A stretch of DNA of 43,910 nucleotides from an uncultured Blastocatellia bacterium (GTDB lineage: Bacteria > Acidobacteriota > Blastocatellia > Chloracidobacteriales > Chloracidobacteriaceae). Under the pieces are notes generated by a model that saw nothing but the letters and a program-made list of their open reading frames with translations, searched no databases and was not told where the DNA came from. A program made the position numbers and the translations under genes. The DNA lies in assembly GCA_937934745.1 (NCBI GenBank), contig CALGZC010000062.1:1-43910 (forward strand), in the 5' to 3' direction. This document shows, one piece after another, positions 26,196 to 35,093 of the stretch. Each line of letters starts with the position of its first letter. Positions within the stretch are counted from its first letter, which is position 1.

Positions 26196-27275
26196 CTAAC
26201 CGTTTTTCTCGGCGGCTTCTGCGGCTTCGGCAGCTTCAGCCTTTTCGGCTTCGATCAGCGCATTGCGATACGGATCTGCCAGCCGGATTAGTGCCTTGGC
26301 CCGCAGGTCGCGCAGATACGCCTTGACCTTGGCATCTGTACGTTGTTGGGCAATCAGGCGTTTGACCAGGTCGCGCACCTCTGAAAATGGCTTGACCGAG
26401 GGCGGTCGGCGTGCCTCCAGCCGCAGGATTTGGTACGCCTTTTCGAGCTTTAGAATCGGCGTTATCTCACCTGGCTTGAGTTTCTCAAGTTCGGCCTTGA
26501 AGGCCTCGGCTAGTTGGTCTTCCTGGTAGGGCGGTAGTTTGCCGCCCGTAGCGCGCGAGGCACGTTTTTCATCGGAAAACTTCTGGGCAACCTCGGCAAA
26601 CGGCTTGCCTGCCTTGAGTTCACTGTAGGCTTGGCGCGCACGCAACTCGGCGGTGGCCTGGGTCTCCGGTGTAAAGGCGATGTAGATTTCACTGATTTCC
26701 AGTTCGCCGGGCTTTGTGAACTCGGCTGTGTGTGTGCGGTAGTAGTCCTCCGCTTCGCGGCTGGTCACCTGTTCAATCAAGACGCTGTACACATCTTGGC
26801 TGTAAACGGCTTGGCGCATGAACTGCCCGCGGTAGCTGGCGCGGATGTCTTCTAGGGACAAACCCTGCTGCTCAATGGCGTGGCGGCAGGCGTCGAGGTT
26901 CTCAAGGTTATTTTGCTTACAAAGTTCCAGCACCGTTGCGTTAATCTGTGCCTCGATTTCCGGCAGGACACCCATTTCTTCCGCCCGTTGGGCAATGAGG
27001 CGCTCGTCAATCAGACTGACGAGCAAGCGTGGTTGCAAACGGGCAAACACTTCTTCCTGTTTAGCCGGATCGTTTGGGAACTGCTCCTGAAGGTCACGTC
27101 GCAAAGCTCGTTCTGCCCGCTGCAACATTGAGCGGGTAATCAGGTCCTTGTTGACGCTGGCCAGCGTTTCATCAATGACGATAGCCTCTTGCGCAACCGC
27201 TACCGTTCGGCTGAGCATTGGACAAGCAGCAGCCAGGAGCCACCCGCAGCTCACCGCCAACCACAGAGTGTGCAT
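26196..27275 (-). CDS. SurA-like periplasmic peptidylprolyl isomerase
   Basis: Exported parvulin-type foldase, 359 aa. The ATG at 27275 has AAGGTGA eight bases upstream and opens a signal peptide (about residues 1-29, ending VAVAQ); a longer form starting at 27326 is possible. A SurA N-terminal domain follows (ASVNKDLITRSMLQRAERALRR, LLVSLIDERLIAQRAEEMG). One parvulin/PpiC domain follows (EISEIYIAF, KAGKPFAEVAQKFSDEKRA, GGKLPPYQEDQLAEAF, ITPILKLEKAYQILRLEAR). Only one isomerase domain is evident, against two in E. coli SurA. The tail is an Ala/Glu repeat (EAEKAEAAEAAEAAEKNG). It probably helps outer-membrane proteins fold. The 269 bases before the next gene hold no clear feature. Confidence 0.88.
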   Translation of the reverse strand: MHTLWLAVSCGWLLAAACPMLSRTVAVAQEAIVIDETLASVNKDLITRSMLQRAERALRRDLQEQFPNDPAKQEEVFARLQPRLLVSLIDERLIAQRAEEMGVLPEIEAQINATVLELCKQNNLENLDACRHAIEQQGLSLEDIRASYRGQFMRQAVYSQDVYSVLIEQVTSREAEDYYRTHTAEFTKPGELEISEIYIAFTPETQATAELRARQAYSELKAGKPFAEVAQKFSDEKRASRATGGKLPPYQEDQLAEAFKAELEKLKPGEITPILKLEKAYQILRLEARRPPSVKPFSEVRDLVKRLIAQQRTDAKVKAYLRDLRAKALIRLADPYRNALIEAEKAEAAEAAEAAEKNG

Positions 27276-27398
27276 CTTGACATTCACCTTACCAAACTCC
27301 CATCCCAACAAGGTTTTTTCACGCATGCCGGCTACATCTGTCGCTCTGCACCGGCTGCGTATCCTACGTCAGACACCGGCGGGAATGAAACTCTACCA

Positions 27399-28892
27399 CT
27401 AGGGGGGTAAGCCCAGGGAGGAGTCCCTCGTCGGGGCCGAGCGCGGCCCCAATGCCAGCCCCAACACAAACCACAGCGCCATTGCCACTTCACCATCACC
27501 AAGATTGAAGTGGGCTATGCCGCCGATGGCAAAACCGGCCAGGGCACCAATTGCCCCCAACGCCACACCGTTGCCAACACGTTCCAGCAGCCGCCCGAAG
27601 TAAGTCAACAGCAGCCAGAAGTAGGCTGCCAGGGCCGGCAGGCCATACCACACGGCGATTTGCAGATACGTGTTGTGGAAGTGGCCTGGCGGTAGGTCGC
27701 CGGCGGCATACAATCCCCATTCGGCAGCATGTAGCTTGTCGCTCTGCCGTCCGACACCGAACCATGGGTGGGCCGATACCAGTCGCACACCTTCGTGCCA
27801 CACCACCAGCCGCCAAAACAAGCTCCCCTCGCGCGCATCTGTCACGGCCATCCGGCGCATTGCGTAGGCGTAAGCTAACACACCGGAGAACAACATCCCG
27901 GCCAGCACGACGCTGACCACCATCCGCTGTGTGCGGAGTGTTCCTTCACGCCAAAGCAGATACAGCATCACACACAAGCTCACAACAAGGCTTCCGGTTG
28001 GTCCCCGCGAGAGGGTCAGCCACAGCGCCAGGAGGAGGAGTCCAGACGCCGCCCACAGCCACCGCCGCGCCGCTCGTGGGGCACGCCATGCCATGCCAAT
28101 TGCGAGAGAAATCAAAATCTGAAGCACCTCGGCGTAGGTGACATAGTGTGAGAAAAAGCCGCTGGCGCGAAAATCACGCGCCGGCTCACTCGCCTGAATC
28201 CCTAACCCCGAAGTGCCTGCGCTTTCCAGTCGCTGCCGCAGTGCGCGCCGGTCAAGCTCTACCCTGAGCGGCAGTTCGACGCGGCGGCCGGTGAAGAGAA
28301 CAGGTTGGTCGGCCGGTGCCGTGTGCCGGCCGAGCATCTGGGCAATCTCCTCCGGTGTGTGCAACGAATGCCCATCGACTTGCAACAACACATCCCCCGG
28401 CTGAAAGTACGGGCGCAGTGGAGAATCAGGTGCCAGCTCGACAAGACGCACCCCGACGCCGACCACCAGTTGGTAACCCGTGTAGAGGAGTCCAATCTGT
28501 GCCGACGCCAAGACGACACAGGCCAGCCGCCAGGCTTGAGCCTGCGTCGCAACCCAGCGGGCGACGACGCCGCACGACCCCATAAAGGCCACACTGCGGA
28601 GGCCGTCTAAACTCACCCGTGGTTCATATGAGCCAAGGGCAGAAACCGTACACAATGTGAAAAAGACACTAAGCGGTAGCCATACATCGGCCGTTTGTTC
28701 TGCTTCCGGTGGCAGAGCCTGCGTGTCGGGCGGGCGGAGGAAGTAGTCCAGTAACCAGAGCAACGCCAGGGCCAGCGCACTTCCCTGCGCAACTGCAATA
28801 GAGTGGGGGACTGCCACAGCAAACAGAAACAGCAGACCCATTGAAAGCGACCGAATCATTCGCCGGAGCAGGTTGTGCACCCTCAGCAACAT
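27399..28892 (-). CDS. O-antigen ligase-like membrane protein with PDZ-like insertion
   Basis: Polytopic membrane protein, 497 aa from the ATG at 28892 (an ATG at 28859 or a GTG at 28934 are alternatives). The second half matches the Wzy_C/O-antigen ligase family: LTLSRGPTGSLVVSL with the conserved Arg, RLVVWHEGVRLVSAHPWFG, then GHFHNTYLQIAVWYGLPAL. Such enzymes join undecaprenyl-linked polysaccharide to lipid A-core, polymerise O-units or glycosylate proteins. Unusually, residues about 144-214 read like a PDZ domain between transmembrane segments: VRLVELAPDSPLR, FQPGDVLLQVDGHSLHTPEE, RRVELPLRVEL. This would face the periplasm. It is the last gene of this minus-strand group and is divergent from the DUF58 gene. 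Confidence 0.85.
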   Translation of the reverse strand: MLLRVHNLLRRMIRSLSMGLLFLFAVAVPHSIAVAQGSALALALLWLLDYFLRPPDTQALPPEAEQTADVWLPLSVFFTLCTVSALGSYEPRVSLDGLRSVAFMGSCGVVARWVATQAQAWRLACVVLASAQIGLLYTGYQLVVGVGVRLVELAPDSPLRPYFQPGDVLLQVDGHSLHTPEEIAQMLGRHTAPADQPVLFTGRRVELPLRVELDRRALRQRLESAGTSGLGIQASEPARDFRASGFFSHYVTYAEVLQILISLAIGMAWRAPRAARRWLWAASGLLLLALWLTLSRGPTGSLVVSLCVMLYLLWREGTLRTQRMVVSVVLAGMLFSGVLAYAYAMRRMAVTDAREGSLFWRLVVWHEGVRLVSAHPWFGVGRQSDKLHAAEWGLYAAGDLPPGHFHNTYLQIAVWYGLPALAAYFWLLLTYFGRLLERVGNGVALGAIGALAGFAIGGIAHFNLGDGEVAMALWFVLGLALGPRSAPTRDSSLGLPP

Positions 28893-29032
28893 AACCCATC
28901 CACTGTTGGTCTTCTCTGGCGGCCCCCACGGCACGACACCACAAGATGTATTCCCGGAGCCGCCGTTGCATCGGCAGCGGACGGATACTATGTTGCCATT
29001 CGCTTAAAAAACACCCCCTACCGTCCTGTCCC

Positions 29033-30346
29033 GTGTTGGACTTCGTTTTTACAGCTCGTTTTTTCTTGCTGTTTGCCGTCGGCTTCGGTGTGTTGTCGCT
29101 GGGCTGGATCAACCCGGCGTTTCTCTGGGCAGGTCTGTGTCTCGATGTGGCACTACTTGGTGCGGCGCTCCTGGATGCTGCCCGCACACCTTGGCGTGAG
29201 GGCTTTTCGGCAGCTCGCCTGTGCCCCGACCGCTTCGCTATCGGGAGCGGTAACCGGGTGACCATCGAAGTACACAACCGCTGCCCGCAACCACTGACAC
29301 TATGGGTCAAAGACGAACATCCACCGGAGATGCAGGCGCCGGCGCGTGAAGGCCTGTTGACGCTACCAGGGCGCGGCGTTGCCACCTTGCAGTACGAACT
29401 CACGGCACCGGCGCGCGGCCGTTTCTACTTCGGGGACATTGCCGTGCGGATGCTAAGCCCATGGGGACTCGTTTGGCGGCAAACAGCCGTGCCGGCAGCG
29501 GAGGCTGTCAAAGTGTATCCTGACTTCCGTGCTGCCCGTCGGCAGGTCATCGAGGCTTACCGGATGGGTTGGTTAGGTGACCGGCGGCGGCGAGTGCACG
29601 GCCAAGGGCGAGAGTTTGAGTCACTGCGGGAGTTCGTTGTTGGAGATGAACTGCGCCAAGTCGCCTGGGCAGCCTCGGCGCGACGTGGCAAACTGGTCAC
29701 ACGCCAGTACCAGATTGAGCGTAGCCAGAGCATTATGCTGATGCTCGACTGCGGCCGTCTGATGACAGGACGCATCGGGGACTGGACCAAACTCGATTAC
29801 GCCGTCAACGCTGCGCTGGCGCTCGCGTATGTCGCCGTCAGCGGTGGCGATCAGGTTGGGATCCTCACGTTTACGCGGCGCGTTGACGGCTTCTTGCCGC
29901 CCAGGGCCGGCGCCAAACAGCTCAGTAGCATCCTGGAACTCCTGCATGCCGTACAACCCCGCTTAATAGAACCGTCGTATGCACGGGCTTTTTCCTACCT
30001 CAACCAATACTGCCGGCGACGGTCGTTGGTTATCCTGCTGACAGATGTTGTGGACGCAGACGCTTCGGCCGACCTTTTGGCGCACACAGCCACTTTGATT
30101 CAACGCCACCTGCCGCTCATTGTCACGATTGGTGATCGTGATCTGGTAGCTTTTGCTAAGACCACGCCGGCTTCACTCGATGAGGTCTACATGCAGTCCG
30201 TGACCGAAGAGCTGCTGACCCAGCGCGAACAGGCGCTCAACCGCATCGTTGAACTCGGCGGACTGGCGTTGGATGTTCCCGCCGGACGGCTGTCGATTGC
30301 CCTTGTCAACCGTTACCTCGATGTCAAAATGCGCGGATTGCTCTGA
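29033..30346 (+). CDS. DUF58 family membrane protein
   Basis: About 438 aa. Two N-terminal hydrophobic segments (FVFTARFFLLFAVGFGVLSL and the following FLWAGLCLDVALLGAALL) are followed by a beta-rich region (VTIEVHNRCPQPLTLWVKD), the DUF58 signature GQGREFESLREFVVGDE with the trailing WAASARRGKLVTRQY, and a von Willebrand A-like fold (IMLMLDCGRLM, GILTFTRRVDGFLPP, LVILLTDVVDAD). DUF58 proteins are usually encoded beside a MoxR AAA-ATPase, but none is present here. The start is unclear: GTG at 29033 or TTG at 29036 puts the first helix at the N-terminus; an ATG at 28946 would add 29 residues that do not look protein-like. It is divergent from the O-antigen ligase-like gene. Confidence 0.88.
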   Translation: MLDFVFTARFFLLFAVGFGVLSLGWINPAFLWAGLCLDVALLGAALLDAARTPWREGFSAARLCPDRFAIGSGNRVTIEVHNRCPQPLTLWVKDEHPPEMQAPAREGLLTLPGRGVATLQYELTAPARGRFYFGDIAVRMLSPWGLVWRQTAVPAAEAVKVYPDFRAARRQVIEAYRMGWLGDRRRRVHGQGREFESLREFVVGDELRQVAWAASARRGKLVTRQYQIERSQSIMLMLDCGRLMTGRIGDWTKLDYAVNAALALAYVAVSGGDQVGILTFTRRVDGFLPPRAGAKQLSSILELLHAVQPRLIEPSYARAFSYLNQYCRRRSLVILLTDVVDADASADLLAHTATLIQRHLPLIVTIGDRDLVAFAKTTPASLDEVYMQSVTEELLTQREQALNRIVELGGLALDVPAGRLSIALVNRYLDVKMRGLL

Positions 30347-30369
30347 CTGAAAACGTGACTTAGAACAGC

Positions 30370-30385
30370 ACCACTCGGTGGTTTT
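30370..30385 (+). terminator. Weak hairpin terminator between convergent genes
   Basis: ACCAC (30370-30374) pairs with GTGGT (30378-30382) around a 3-base loop and is followed by TTT. It lies between the DUF58 stop and the convergent LptC/LptA-like gene. The stem is short. Confidence 0.4.
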
Positions 30386-30396
30386 CCGACACGCCC

Positions 30397-32613
30397 TTAC
30401 GGCTTGAGCCGGTATGTCGTGCGAACGCGCTGCATGGTTGAGCCGCCGGAGGCGCGGACAATGCCCTCTGATTTGGAAAAGGCTATTTCCGGCGCCGTCG
30501 CCGTGCCCTGTGCAACGTCTTCGACCCGCGCCAGACGGCCGGCCATCAGGTAGCGGTCATCCGCTGCGGTATAGCGCGCGACATCGCCCACTGCACGGCG
30601 GCCCGGCTGGACAATGACCACCTCCCCCGTCGCCGTCAGGCGCTCAAGGCGGTTTTCACGGGCGGCTAACTCGACCTCCACCATGTTGGCTGTCAGAACT
30701 GTATCGCCCTGTACCAACTTAACTTGTTCGGCGTAACGGGCCCGCCGCTCAACATCACTGTAGGTAAATGTTTCCGCCTTACCAAACAGCGGGTCATCGT
30801 GGCGTGGCGGGTTGCCCGTCGCCGGACGCGCAGGGCGATAAAAGGCTGTTGCAACCTGTCCGGTTGCTGTTAGACGACGGTCGGCTTTGAACAGTTCCAA
30901 TCGGTCGCCGCGTACAAAACTGTCGCCTTGCCAGCACCGTGCGTCACCAATAAAGACCGCCTGCTCCGGCTCAGCATAGGCTTCATTCGAGGTGATAAAC
31001 ACCGGCGCATCCGGCTCCCTGAAAACGCCGGCCGTCCCGGTCCGGTGGGCGTCGTAGTAGGTTGTGCGTATGCCCCCACGCGCAACATGCCGGCGACCAC
31101 TGACCGCAATGTCAAGCTCTTGCGCCTCCATACGCGCCACATCGTCCCAGATCGTCGGGCGCTGACGTGTGCCGCGCAGTTCAATGACTTCCCGAACTTT
31201 GATAAACGTGGCGCGTTCAGCTCTGGCGTGACGCAGGCCTTCCTCAAAGGTCACATTGCCGGTTTGAATAACGTGCGTCAGCTCGCCATGCACGGCGTCA
31301 AACACAACCTCGGCGTGATCACTGGTTGTTTTTCGTGGTGGACGATTCCCGTTCGGAAGGGCCGGTTCACCCACCAGCTCAACACCGCCGGTCGCAACGC
31401 AAGCGTGTATTTTGCCGTCGGGGTAAAAACTGGCCTCAAAGCGCGAAGCACGAACGGTTCTTTGCTCGCCATGCGGCGTTGGCGTCAGCGGCGTTACTGA
31501 GAGCACAGCCCTACCATCAGCAGTGGCAGTCTGCAGGACACGGCCGCCGGGAGCAAAGGCGACCCGTAGAGTGTCGGCCATGATCCGCTTCTGCTCTGAC
31601 GCGGACGACGTCGCGCTCGGTACGAGGAAAAGCCGGGCGTTGCCTGTCACCTGCGCGGATGTGATGTCGCTGCCGCCAACACCACGGGTAAATTCGGCCT
31701 CTAGACGGTCACCGGAGACTTCGCGCCGTTCAGTTTCAGTTTGGTGGCAGAGTGTCGCCTGCCCTATGCCCACCGCGCGGGTCAATCCGCCCGGCGGATC
31801 AAAGTCAAATGTCAATGTTTGCGCCGTCAACAACAATGCTTTTTCTGAGCTTTGGAGCGCAGCAGCTGTTTGCGCGTCCACCCGCCGTAGGCGTTGGGCT
31901 TCATCAAGCTGCACCGTCAAGGTTTGGGCAGAGAGCATATCGCCGCGTTGTGTGACCTGCGCACGTCCCCCTAACACCAGGCGTTTTTCTGGCACCAGGT
32001 ACTCACCATAGCCGGCCGTGATGACGGTCGTCGGTTGGTCGGGCTTTTCAGGAGCAACGGTAGCCCGCACGGCCCTTTCAAGTTTCAGTCGCCCAACCTT
32101 GCCATCGAAGTGGGCGCCGGTGGCTTCTCCATCAACACGCCCACGCCCAAACTCCACCCGGTCAGATGTGGCGGCAGTCTCTGCTTCACGGTCGTAGCGA
32201 AGTGTTTCTGTTCTGATGGAGAGGCCGTCCGTTGTCATGATCACTACGCGGCCTTTGAAATCAGAAACTCGCGCTGTCGGGTCATAGTCACAGGTAGCGG
32301 CCGTGAGCTTGCCAGTGAACCGCCCTTGGGCGTCAAAGATCTGCAACTCCACGCCCTCCAGTGTGTGCCGCCCATCCACAAAGGCAGTGTCCCGCTCGGC
32401 GCGCAAAATGAGCCGTGTGACATCACCTTCCTTGTGCAGGTACTGCAAGTCCTTCGAGATGACTTCAATATCCGGCGTAAGATCACGGCGTCCTTCCTGG
32501 ACGGGCTTCGATGGTACGCGGCGGATGACAAGGTATGACACCAAGTAAGCAGTCAGGACCAGGACGCCGGCCAGCGCCAGAAATCGAAGCTGACGGTGCG
32601 CCATAGGCGTCAT
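30397..32613 (-). CDS. LptC-LptA (OstA) fusion-like LPS transport protein
   Basis: A 738 aa protein anchored by one N-terminal helix (about residues 11-30, LALAGVLVLTAYLVSYLVI). Residues about 45-210 resemble LptC (ISKDLQYLHKEGDVTRLILRAER, VELQIFDAQG, then TLRYDREAETAATSDRVEF). The rest, to about residue 725, consists of repeated OstA/LptA-type beta segments (YLVPEKRLVLGGRAQVTQRG, ARRYAEQVKLVQGDTVLTA, RLERLTATGEVVIV). LptC and LptA form part of the periplasmic bridge that carries lipopolysaccharide to the outer membrane. E. coli LptC and LptA are about 190 aa each and separate, so this is a large combined form. Its ATG overlaps the nagZ stop by four bases (ATGA), which implies translational coupling. 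LptB, LptF and LptG are not in the window. Confidence 0.83.
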   Translation of the reverse strand: MTPMAHRQLRFLALAGVLVLTAYLVSYLVIRRVPSKPVQEGRRDLTPDIEVISKDLQYLHKEGDVTRLILRAERDTAFVDGRHTLEGVELQIFDAQGRFTGKLTAATCDYDPTARVSDFKGRVVIMTTDGLSIRTETLRYDREAETAATSDRVEFGRGRVDGEATGAHFDGKVGRLKLERAVRATVAPEKPDQPTTVITAGYGEYLVPEKRLVLGGRAQVTQRGDMLSAQTLTVQLDEAQRLRRVDAQTAAALQSSEKALLLTAQTLTFDFDPPGGLTRAVGIGQATLCHQTETERREVSGDRLEAEFTRGVGGSDITSAQVTGNARLFLVPSATSSASEQKRIMADTLRVAFAPGGRVLQTATADGRAVLSVTPLTPTPHGEQRTVRASRFEASFYPDGKIHACVATGGVELVGEPALPNGNRPPRKTTSDHAEVVFDAVHGELTHVIQTGNVTFEEGLRHARAERATFIKVREVIELRGTRQRPTIWDDVARMEAQELDIAVSGRRHVARGGIRTTYYDAHRTGTAGVFREPDAPVFITSNEAYAEPEQAVFIGDARCWQGDSFVRGDRLELFKADRRLTATGQVATAFYRPARPATGNPPRHDDPLFGKAETFTYSDVERRARYAEQVKLVQGDTVLTANMVEVELAARENRLERLTATGEVVIVQPGRRAVGDVARYTAADDRYLMAGRLARVEDVAQGTATAPEIAFSKSEGIVRASGGSTMQRVRTTYRLKP

Positions 32614-33716
32614 GACACACTTTCTTGCAGTGCCGAGGCCTCGACCACTGCGCGGTAGATGGCGGCCAACCGTTCCGTCGCCCGCCGAAATGCCTCTGCA
32701 CTGTACGGCTGTGGGGCCATGACCATCGCCTTGACTTTGGCAATGCGGTCAATGGAAGTTTCTAAGCGCGGGCGGGTAATCCGCCCAAACTCTACAGCGC
32801 GGATGAGGGCAGCTTGCGCCTCGTACATCAACTCCTGGCGACTGCATATCAAGAGCATGTCGTTTCCAGCTTCCACCGCCCGGATAACAGCCTCAGAAAA
32901 CTCAATGGTTTTATTGATGGCGCCCATCTCCAAGTCGTCGCAAATGGCAACGCCGGAAAACTCCATACGCTTGCGAAGCAAGTCGGTCACAATGTTCCAG
33001 GACAGGGATGCCGGAATACCGGCGTGACCGTCAAAGGCCGGATAGCTGGCGTGGGCAATCATCACGGCCGGGACACGGGTGTAGAGCGTCCCAAAAAGGT
33101 CGGCATAGACCCGCAAGTCCTCAGCCCACAGGTGCTTTTCGGAGCGGTTCACTGTCGGCAGGGTGTGATGTGCATCAACGCTGGTATCGCCAAGCCCGGG
33201 GAAGTGTTTACCGCAGCCGAGAATGCCGTGGTTTTGCAGACCCTCAAGATAGGTCCCGGCAAAGCGGATCACCGTCATCGCCTGGCTTCCCCAACAACGC
33301 TCTTCTAGCCCATTTGGACCGGCACCGGGTGACTCAATGTCGAGGACGGGGGCAAAGTTCATATTCAGGCCAAGCAGGCGCAGGAGGTCAGCGGTTACAA
33401 CACCCAGCTCAAAAGCCAGCTTCGCATCATCGGCGCGCACAATCTGCTTCGCTGAGGGCATCGGGCCGGCCACTTTGCGCAGCCGATCAACCCGTCCACC
33501 TTCTTGATCAATCGAGATGAGCGGTGTGACACGGCTGAAGCGCCGAATATCGGTCGTCAGTTCGGCGATCTGCTGCGGTGACTCAAGGTTGCGGGTAAAA
33601 AGGATGACCCCGCCCGGCTGGAGCGTTTTGATGAGCTGCTGGGTGTCAGCATCCAAGCTTGGTCCCGGCAGACCGATGAACAACAACTGCCCAATTTTCT
33701 GTTCTAGCGAGAACAT
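32610..33716 (-). CDS. nagZ: Beta-N-acetylhexosaminidase, glycoside hydrolase family 3
   Basis: NagZ-type enzyme, 368 aa, that removes N-acetylglucosamine from muropeptide fragments during cell-wall recycling. It has no signal peptide, consistent with a cytosolic place. Family motifs are GGVILFTRNL, ISIDQEGGRVDRLR, the N-acetylhexosaminidase signature KHFPGLGDTSVDAHHTLP with the catalytic His in the loop, MIAHASYPAFD and the nucleophile Asp in AICDDLEMGAI. The start is an ATG, 23 bases after the mtnA stop, and the stop overlaps the LptC/LptA start, so it is the middle gene of a three-gene operon. E. coli NagZ is 341 aa; the C-terminal extension here is modest. Confidence 0.95.
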   Translation of the reverse strand: MFSLEQKIGQLLFIGLPGPSLDADTQQLIKTLQPGGVILFTRNLESPQQIAELTTDIRRFSRVTPLISIDQEGGRVDRLRKVAGPMPSAKQIVRADDAKLAFELGVVTADLLRLLGLNMNFAPVLDIESPGAGPNGLEERCWGSQAMTVIRFAGTYLEGLQNHGILGCGKHFPGLGDTSVDAHHTLPTVNRSEKHLWAEDLRVYADLFGTLYTRVPAVMIAHASYPAFDGHAGIPASLSWNIVTDLLRKRMEFSGVAICDDLEMGAINKTIEFSEAVIRAVEAGNDMLLICSRQELMYEAQAALIRAVEFGRITRPRLETSIDRIAKVKAMVMAPQPYSAEAFRRATERLAAIYRAVVEASALQESVS

Positions 33717-33739
33717 GTGGCGTGTCCGAACAACGAAGA

Positions 33740-34798
33740 TCAGGCGTCAGCCGCCAATCGGCGCAGCGTTGCCGTAAAGGGAGGATAGGCAATGCCGCGT
33801 TCCGTAATGATCGCCGTAATGAGTTCATGCGGGGTAACATCAAAGGCCGGATTGGCGACACTGACTTCCGGCGGCGCAATTCGGCGCGGCCCAATATATG
33901 TTACTTCTTGCGGCGCACGGTCTTCAATTGGGATGCCGTCACCCGTTTCGAGCGTCAGATCGAGGGTTGAAGTCGGTGCAGCTACATAAAACGGAATTCG
34001 GTGCCGGTGAGCAAGGGCAGCAACCATGTAAGTGCCGATTTTGTTAGCGGTGTCGCCGTTGGCGGCAATCCGATCGGCGCCGACGACAACGCAGGTAATG
34101 CGGCCCAGCTTCATAAAGTGGCCTGCCATGCTATCGCAAATCAACGTCACCGGTATCCTGTCCCGCAGCAACTCCCAAGCCGTGAGGCGCGCCCCCTGTA
34201 AAAAGGGTCGCGTCTCGTCGGCGTAAACTGTGATCCGCTTGCCCTGCTCCACCGCAGCGCGAATAATGCCCAGTGCCGTCCCGTAGCCGGCCGTCGCCAA
34301 CGCTCCGGCGTTACAGTGCGTCAGCACTGTTGCTCCATCAGGGACCAGCTCCGCTCCGTAGCGACCGATTTGGCGGCAGGTGGCAATGTCTTCGGCATGA
34401 ATTGCCTGGGCCTCGTCAATCAGTGCTTGGGCCAGTTCATTCCCGGCCACACCTGCCGCGCGCACTTGTTCAAATCGGCGACGCATGCGGTCAATCGCCC
34501 AGAACAGGTTGACGGCCGTGGGGCGTGTCGCGGCCATCGTTTGACAAATATGCTCAAATGCCGTCGCGAGGTCTTCGCCGGCAGCGACGCTTGCTCGTAG
34601 TCCAAGGGCAATGCCAAAGGCAGCGGCAACACCGATGGCGGGTGCGCCGCGCACCGCCATCGTTCGAATCGCTTCCGCCACCTCTTCATAAGTCGTGCAC
34701 ATGCGATAGACTTCTTCTGTCGGGAGAACGCGCTGATCTATCAAGCGCACGCCCGCCGAAGTCCACTCCACTGTGTTCATCAACCGACCGCTAACCAT
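33740..34798 (-). CDS. mtnA: S-methyl-5-thioribose-1-phosphate isomerase
   Basis: Methionine salvage enzyme that isomerises methylthioribose 1-phosphate to methylthioribulose 1-phosphate; the fold is shared with eIF2B-alpha. It is 352 aa. Family motifs are [39 protein letters not shown] with the catalytic Cys, [19 protein letters not shown], and [21 protein letters not shown] with the catalytic Asp. The end, [20 protein letters not shown], is typical. ATG codons at 34798 and 34780 are both possible; AAGGG upstream favours 34798. It heads the operon with nagZ and the LptC/LptA-like gene. Other salvage genes (mtnB, mtnK, mtnN) are not seen. The 295 bases upstream show no SAM riboswitch that I can recognise. 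Confidence 0.96.
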   Translation of the reverse strand: MVSGRLMNTVEWTSAGVRLIDQRVLPTEEVYRMCTTYEEVAEAIRTMAVRGAPAIGVAAAFGIALGLRASVAAGEDLATAFEHICQTMAATRPTAVNLFWAIDRMRRRFEQVRAAGVAGNELAQALIDEAQAIHAEDIATCRQIGRYGAELVPDGATVLTHCNAGALATAGYGTALGIIRAAVEQGKRITVYADETRPFLQGARLTAWELLRDRIPVTLICDSMAGHFMKLGRITCVVVGADRIAANGDTANKIGTYMVAALAHRHRIPFYVAAPTSTLDLTLETGDGIPIEDRAPQEVTYIGPRRIAPPEVSVANPAFDVTPHELITAIITERGIAYPPFTATLRRLAADA

Positions 34799-35093
34799 TT
34801 GCTAACCCTTGGCTCCAGATACTAAGCAAGTCACCGAAGCTTGGCAAACCAGCCCTGGGAGCAGTGGGACAGACGTCCTTGACTCGGAACCGGCCGCAAG
34901 CCGCCCCAGGCTCATTCTAACCGTTGTAACCGTAACAATTCGCTGACTACCCACCAGAGCTGCGTTGCATTCGCACTAGGCCTACATTGCAGCCCACCAG
35001 GTATCGTAGATTTGAGGTATTCTTCGATCGCGTGCGATAACAAACCCTGCTTCTGACTCCTCACTTCGGCTCTTCACGGAGCGAAGACAGGCA

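Noticed and set aside
26196-26250. Ala/Glu repeat at the end of the SurA-like gene as a possible DNA repeat element
   Set aside because: It is a short in-frame run of GCC/GCA/GAA-type codons within a reading frame, with only three partial units. It is better described as a low-complexity tail.
34799-35093. Possible SAM-related riboswitch or tRNA upstream of mtnA
   Set aside because: I found no sequence matching a known SAM riboswitch core or a tRNA T-loop in either orientation. A small imperfect hairpin near 35067-35090 lacks a T-run and is unconvincing as a terminator.
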